Shown: one piece after another, positions 61,087 through 64,000 of the stretch
How the letters are laid out: each line of letters starts with the position of its first letter
How positions within the stretch are numbered: the stretch's first letter is position 1
Assembly (NCBI RefSeq): GCF_026410305.1
Contig: NZ_JAPMLQ010000002.1
Location: 496,001 to 560,000 of the forward strand
Reading direction: 5' to 3'
From: Sulfitobacter sp. F26204
Lineage (GTDB): Bacteria; Pseudomonadota; Alphaproteobacteria; Rhodobacterales; Rhodobacteraceae
DNA: 64,000 bases
The notes under the pieces: generated by a model
The model's input: only the letters and a program-made list of their open reading frames with translations
What the model was told of the DNA's origin: nothing
Databases searched by the model: none
Program-made: the position numbers and the translations under genes

Positions 61087-61368
61087 ATGAATGCATATAT
61101 CGACAAACCTTCCCACGCCTGGAACATGTTTACCTATGCCCAGTTCGCAATTGCGGCAACCATGATGGCGGGTGGTATCTTCTTTCTGGAAGCCAGTTTT
61201 GCCGCCAAAGGGTTTTATTCAATGGCTGCAATCATGCTTGTCAGTTCAACTGCTGGCATTACCAAGGCCTTGCGTGACAACGAAGAAAGTACGCGTTTAC
61301 ACAACAAACTTGAAGATGCCCGCACCGAGCGGCTCTTGGCTGAAGTAGGCAAGTCTGACGCGGCCTGA
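61087..61368 (+). CDS. YiaA/YiaB-family inner-membrane protein
   Basis: A 93-residue protein with two helices at about residues 14-36 (FTYAQFAIAATMMAGGIFFL) and 42-60 (YSMAAIMLVSSTAGITKAL), then a charged coiled tail. This is the YiaAB two-helix domain, found in stress-related membrane proteins. Start codon preceded by AAGAGG. It lies 67 bases after the PspA-like gene in the same operon, which suggests a joint role at the inner membrane. Confidence 0.88.
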   Translation: MNAYIDKPSHAWNMFTYAQFAIAATMMAGGIFFLEASFAAKGFYSMAAIMLVSSTAGITKALRDNEESTRLHNKLEDARTERLLAEVGKSDAA

Positions 61369-61378
61369 ATGTGCCCTT

Positions 61379-61409
61379 GGTGGCGATCGGGTTGATCTTG
61401 ATCGCCACC
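61379..61409 (+). terminator. 10-bp hairpin, possible attenuator inside the operon
   Basis: GGTGGCGATC and GATCGCCACC pair across an 11-base loop; GCGCTTTTCCCC follows. The T-run is short and not adjacent, so termination would be partial. It lies between the YiaA-like and DUF4105 genes. Confidence 0.45.
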
Positions 61410-61441
61410 GCGCTTTTCCCCAGATACCGGAGCTTTCGGAC

Positions 61442-62449
61442 ATGACACGTCGCACAATCACAGTTGCCTCCGTTGGGCGCTTTGTTGGCCACCTGCTGTT
61501 TGCCCTTGTGGCAATTGCAGGGGTGGCCTGGGTCTGGGGTGCCATGTCGGTCCATTTGTCAGGGAACACGTTTCAAATAGGCTTTGCCGCTGTTGTTCTG
61601 GCTGCTGTATTCGCTTTTGGCATCCGGTTTTACAAGCGGCGCCTGGGATGGCTCAGCCTGGTCGCGATCGCGGGTGTGATCGGCGTTTGGTATCAGGGCA
61701 TCACGCCCGCGCAGGACCGCGAATGGGCATTTGACGTCGCACACGGGGTAGGGGCCAAGGTTGAGGGCGACCTGGTGACGCTCTCGAATATCCGAAATTT
61801 CAACTGGCGGGACGCAGCCCAGGCAGATCAATCCTGGGAGACTCGCACAGTTGATTTGAACAAGTTGCAATCGGTCGACATGCTGACCTCTGTCTGGGAC
61901 AATCCCGAAATTGCCCATTTGCTGGTCAGCTTTGGCTTTGTTGACGGACAAAGGGTGGTATTTTCGGTTGAGATCCGCAAAGAATCCCACGAAAGTTTCA
62001 ATGTCAAAGGCGGGTTTTTCCGTCAATTTGAATTGGTTCTTGTTGCCGCGACCGAAGACGACATCATCAAGCTGCGGACCAATCACCGGCAAGAGGATGT
62101 TCGGCTTTATCCGGTCAACCTGAACGCGCAGCAACGCCGGGACTTGTTCATGTCTTATGTCGATCTGGCGCAGGACCTTGAGAAAAACCCCATGTTTTAT
62201 AACACGATCACTGCAAATTGCACGACCACGGTCTATGGCTTGGCGCGGGTGATCAAGCCGGATATGACCCCTGATTGGCGCTTGGTCTTGTCCGGCCATC
62301 TTCCTGACTATGTCGATGGTTTGGGTGGGTTCGACGGCAGTATGCCGATAGAAGAGCGGGTCGAGATGGCCCAGATCACCCCAAAGGCACTCTCATATAG
62401 TGGTGCAGATTATTCCTCGGCGATCCGACAGGGTATCACTTCGAAATAG
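61442..62449 (+). CDS. DUF4105 membrane protein
   Basis: A 335-residue protein with three N-terminal helices at about residues 12-32, 42-58 and 66-82 and a large periplasmic domain. That domain carries the DUF4105 pattern: EIAHLLVSFGF, FVDGQRVVFSVEIRKE, FNVKGGFFRQFELVLV, and YNTITANCTTTVY, whose Asn and Cys are likely catalytic-type residues. The family is suspected to be peptidase-like but is not characterised. It is the last gene of the TetR-controlled operon. Confidence 0.88.
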   Translation: MTRRTITVASVGRFVGHLLFALVAIAGVAWVWGAMSVHLSGNTFQIGFAAVVLAAVFAFGIRFYKRRLGWLSLVAIAGVIGVWYQGITPAQDREWAFDVAHGVGAKVEGDLVTLSNIRNFNWRDAAQADQSWETRTVDLNKLQSVDMLTSVWDNPEIAHLLVSFGFVDGQRVVFSVEIRKESHESFNVKGGFFRQFELVLVAATEDDIIKLRTNHRQEDVRLYPVNLNAQQRRDLFMSYVDLAQDLEKNPMFYNTITANCTTTVYGLARVIKPDMTPDWRLVLSGHLPDYVDGLGGFDGSMPIEERVEMAQITPKALSYSGADYSSAIRQGITSK

Positions 62450-62458
62450 TGGGCGATA

Positions 62459-62632
62459 ACCGATATATTCCTCCAATCCGGTTGGTCAGGCAAACCTTTT
62501 GGAACGGTGCACAACCTGGGGGAAGCCGGATCCGCGCCCATATTGCCGGATCCAGAACTGACCCTCACCAGCACTGTCTTGGGTCAACACGACAACGGCG
62601 GGCTGGCCGACACAGCGAGGGCCAATGGGAAG
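62459..62632 (-). pseudogene. Decayed fragment resembling DUF4166
   Basis: On the minus strand a 58-codon stretch reads LPIGPRCVGQPAVVVL, TQDSAGEGQFWIRQYGRG, SGFPQVVHRSKRFA, then a TGA (62486-62488), and goes on in the same frame as PTGLEEYIG. As I remember the DUF4166 family, a Gly normally stands where the TGA is (KRFAGPTGLEEYIG), so this is one G-to-T change away from an open frame. No start codon and no other part of the gene is present. It abuts the shortened GbsR frame, in a different reading frame. Confidence 0.5.
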
Positions 62633-62870
62633 GGGCGCGGCGGATCAGTTTCCAGCTAATCAGCTCTTTCAAGAAGGTTAATGCATTCGACCGGGCGATG
62701 CCCAGTTCTTCGACAATTTGTTCTGCGTTCATCGGCTTCACGCTTAGAAACAGCAGCGCTTGTATTTGCGCAACCGAGCGATTCACGCTCCATTGGCTTC
62801 CCATGTCTCCCCAATAGAGAATGAATTGGGACTTCGCATCAGATAGAAGTTCGTCTTTTGTTTCTGTCAT
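62565..62870 (-). pseudogene. GbsR/MarR-type regulator, truncated
   Basis: The first 80 residues from the ATG at 62870 match the GbsR group: MTETKDELLSDAKSQFILYW, GDMGSQWSVNRSVAQIQAL, and the winged helix ending KPMNAEQIVEELGIARSN, LKELISWKLIRRAP. In full-length relatives this is followed by a GDRRDHFEA-like segment and about 70 more residues. Here it continues as SHWPSLCRPARRCRVDPRQCW and stops, in a frame antisense to nothing known. The DNA-binding part may still fold, but dimerisation helices at the C-terminus are lost, so I call it a likely pseudogene. Confidence 0.65.
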
Positions 62871-62967
62871 GTCAGAAATTTCAGTCAAAAATGATAGATA
62901 GTCAGATGACTGCGTGAGTAGCAGGGCACAAAGGTGCTCATATCCGACTAAAATTGTCAGATTGACA
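62861..62967. promoter_or_regulatory. Cluster of short palindromes upstream of GbsR and the hemP operon
   Basis: Three inverted repeats share a GTCA core: TTTCTG-TCATGT-CAGAAA (62861-62878, over the GbsR start codon), AGTCAGATGACT (62900-62911) and TGTCAGATTGACA (62955-62967). A related half-site, TATCAGATT, follows at about 62985. They lie between divergent transcription units and suit a MarR/GbsR-type or iron-responsive regulator. Confidence 0.5.
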
Positions 62968-63061
62968 TATCTTACCAAAACTATCAGATTTGCAGCGAGT
63001 CAAGCCACCCCGATTCCTGTATCGGGCAAGCCCGACAACCGCGACAACAGAGGGCTTTTAG

Positions 63062-63229
63062 ATGCTGTTCACCACAAGGCAAAAGATTCCAGTACCTTAT
63101 GATCGAAACAAACCTATTACAGAAACAATCGACCCCCATGAGGTGCTATACGCCGCTGCCGCAAGCGAAGGCATGCCAGTTGAATGGGCATATGAGCTTG
63201 CTCGGTTGTCGGGCAGGGCAATGGCATGA
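63062..63229 (+). CDS. Small 55-residue protein before hemP
   Basis: An ATG frame reading MLFTTRQKIPVPYDRN, KPITETIDPHEVLYAAAA, SEGMPVEWAYELARLSG and RAMA. No family is recognised. A weak GAGGG site lies ahead of the ATG, and the stop overlaps the hemP start by four bases (ATGA), which supports it as a translated, coupled gene. It may be an iron-operon leader protein or the remnant of a longer gene. Confidence 0.5.
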   Translation: MLFTTRQKIPVPYDRNKPITETIDPHEVLYAAAASEGMPVEWAYELARLSGRAMA

Positions 63230-63390
63230 GTTTTCATTCACCGCCTGTAAAACAAACGCCCTCGGAAGTCCTGCCTGCCTATTCCGCGCGCGACCTTACC
63301 GAGGGAGGGGATCTTGCTCAGATCGTACTCGACGGGCAAATCTACACCCTGCGGATTACGCGGGCCGGAAAGTTGATCCTGACCAAATGA
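63226..63390 (+). CDS. hemP: Hemin uptake protein HemP
   Basis: A 54-residue HemP protein. The C-terminal half GDLAQIVLDGQIYTLRIT and RAGKLILTK is the conserved family core. HemP genes sit at the head of iron and heme uptake operons, and in some bacteria the protein activates heme receptor expression. The gene overlaps its neighbours on both sides by four bases. It was too short for routine ORF listing. Confidence 0.9.
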   Translation: MSFHSPPVKQTPSEVLPAYSARDLTEGGDLAQIVLDGQIYTLRITRAGKLILTK

Positions 63391-63866
63391 CAATCAGGCA
63401 GGAAAAACGCGGTGGTGTGCCTGTCGGATATATTGCTGAACTGGATGGAATCGAGGCGGTCTCTGTACTGTATTTGCGTTTGTGGTCTGATGGGCCTCAC
63501 TCGCAGGCGCGCGTGTGTAGGGATCTTGCTGCAGGGCTTGGTACTGTTTGTGGCAGCAAGGCCATCAGGTCGTTCACACAACTCTGTCGTCTTTGCGCAA
63601 ATCATGGGCGAAGACCGCTGATGCGGCATTCGGTTGATTGTAAATGCCTTGGTGCCGATGAATCCTGTTTTGCCAATTTCATTGCCGCTGCGGCAGAGGG
63701 AGAGCACGAAGACGCCATGTTGTTCGCGACGTTGCTGGTACGCAGCGATGTTGCGTCGATGGTGGTTTCTTGTGCTGCAGAATTCGGCCTGGCCTTGAAA
63801 CGCATGCCTCTCGGCGGCGCAAAAGAAATCACCCCGATGACCTTCCGACCCAAAACACTTCACTAA
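63387..63866 (+). CDS. Cys-rich conserved hypothetical protein of the hemP operon
   Basis: A 159-residue protein starting MTIRQEKRGGVPVGYIAEL. The middle part has Cys residues in pairs and clusters (QLCRLCANHGRRPLMRHS, VDCKCLGADESCF), which suggest metal or iron-sulfur binding. The frame is open 96 codons further upstream, but that part overlaps hemP and the small ORF in other frames; the ATG at 63387 overlaps the hemP stop. The C-terminal part is helical and Ala/Met-rich. Likely role in iron or heme handling by context only. Confidence 0.75.
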   Translation: MTIRQEKRGGVPVGYIAELDGIEAVSVLYLRLWSDGPHSQARVCRDLAAGLGTVCGSKAIRSFTQLCRLCANHGRRPLMRHSVDCKCLGADESCFANFIAAAAEGEHEDAMLFATLLVRSDVASMVVSCAAEFGLALKRMPLGGAKEITPMTFRPKTLH

Positions 63867-63878
63867 AAGGACGACAGA

Positions 63879-64000
63879 ATGAAACCGACACAGCTCTTGA
63901 CCACCGTGGCCATCCTTGCGCTGGCTACCCCTGCCTTTGCGATTGAAAAGTCAGAGGTGGTCAGCACCTATGCTGATATTGCTGGCGCGAAATACGAGGA
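63879..64000 (+). CDS. Imelysin-like iron-regulated protein, 5' part
   Basis: The first 40 codons of a gene cut by the right edge. MKPTQLLTTVAILALATPAFA is a Sec signal peptide, and the mature start IEKSEVVSTYADIAGAKYE matches the imelysin (IrpA/ICMP) family of periplasmic iron-regulated proteins. It starts 12 bases after the Cys-rich gene and fits an iron-uptake operon. The family assignment rests on this short stretch. Confidence 0.7.
   Translation, partial: MKPTQLLTTVAILALATPAFAIEKSEVVSTYADIAGAKYE

Noticed and set aside
1..64000. tRNA, rRNA, CRISPR or insertion sequences
   Set aside because: I scanned the gaps for cloverleaf-like stems, repeated spacers, and terminal inverted repeats with transposase frames and found none.

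Overview
The window looks like a chromosomal segment of an alphaproteobacterium of the family Rhodobacteraceae, most likely the marine Roseobacter group. The evidence is the gene content (DUF2842, DUF3572, DUF6524-like and HemP proteins, an MttB-family methyltransferase, a Co-type nitrile hydratase, an H-NOX/diguanylate cyclase pair, a Roseobacter-style ExoY/CpsD/Wzz module) and the moderately GC-rich coding style with many ATGA-overlapping genes. I saw no rRNA, tRNA, CRISPR array, insertion sequence or prophage.

Positions 1-21900 are mostly core genome. On the minus strand lie a polar amino-acid ABC transporter (permease cut by the left edge), two tandem TerB-like genes, a secreted hypothetical, a DUF1330 protein, rlmJ, pyrG and secG. 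On the plus strand follow a nitrile hydratase operon (alpha, beta, accessory protein), then purA and a DUF2842 gene. Next come a long acidic low-complexity protein, thiamine diphosphokinase, a DMT exporter, a PleD-like diguanylate cyclase, a DUF3572 protein with a HAD phosphatase, a non-pyrrolysine MttB homologue, and an H-NOX sensor coupled to a second diguanylate cyclase.

Positions 22033-49565 form a large surface-polysaccharide locus: family 2 and family 4 glycosyltransferases, a WecG/TagA transferase, a Wzy-like polymerase, a Wzx flippase, a Wzz-like chain-length protein, a CpsD-like ATPase and an ExoY-like initiating sugar transferase. Inserted in the middle is a translationally coupled block of a 2146-residue type I PKS (KS-AT-KR-DH-ACP-TE), a glycosyltransferase, a 1520-residue NRPS (formyltransferase, adenylation domain with an embedded luciferase-like monooxygenase, PCP), a phosphopantetheinyl transferase, and two related SGNH-like proteins, the second fused to a glycoside-hydrolase-like region. 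The likely reading is a polysaccharide decorated with a formylated, oxidised amino-acid/polyketide acyl group. This is my main candidate for an undescribed system.

Positions 50196-59198 hold a PfkB sugar kinase, a Crp/Fnr regulator whose start codon sits back to back with that of a cyclase-ATPase-TPR-like regulator, and then a coupled YcaO-TfuA pair with a thermolysin-like HExxH protein and an unfamiliar 188-residue protein. This looks like a peptide or protein thioamidation (RiPP-like) system without an obvious precursor gene, and is the second candidate for novelty.

Positions 59261-62449 hold a TetR regulator and a PspA/YiaA/DUF4105 operon, with four copies of a 13-bp palindrome marking the likely TetR operators. 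The right end holds a truncated GbsR-type regulator joined to a decayed DUF4166 fragment, then an iron-uptake operon start: a small ORF, hemP, a Cys-rich protein, and the first 40 codons of an imelysin-like protein cut by the right edge.
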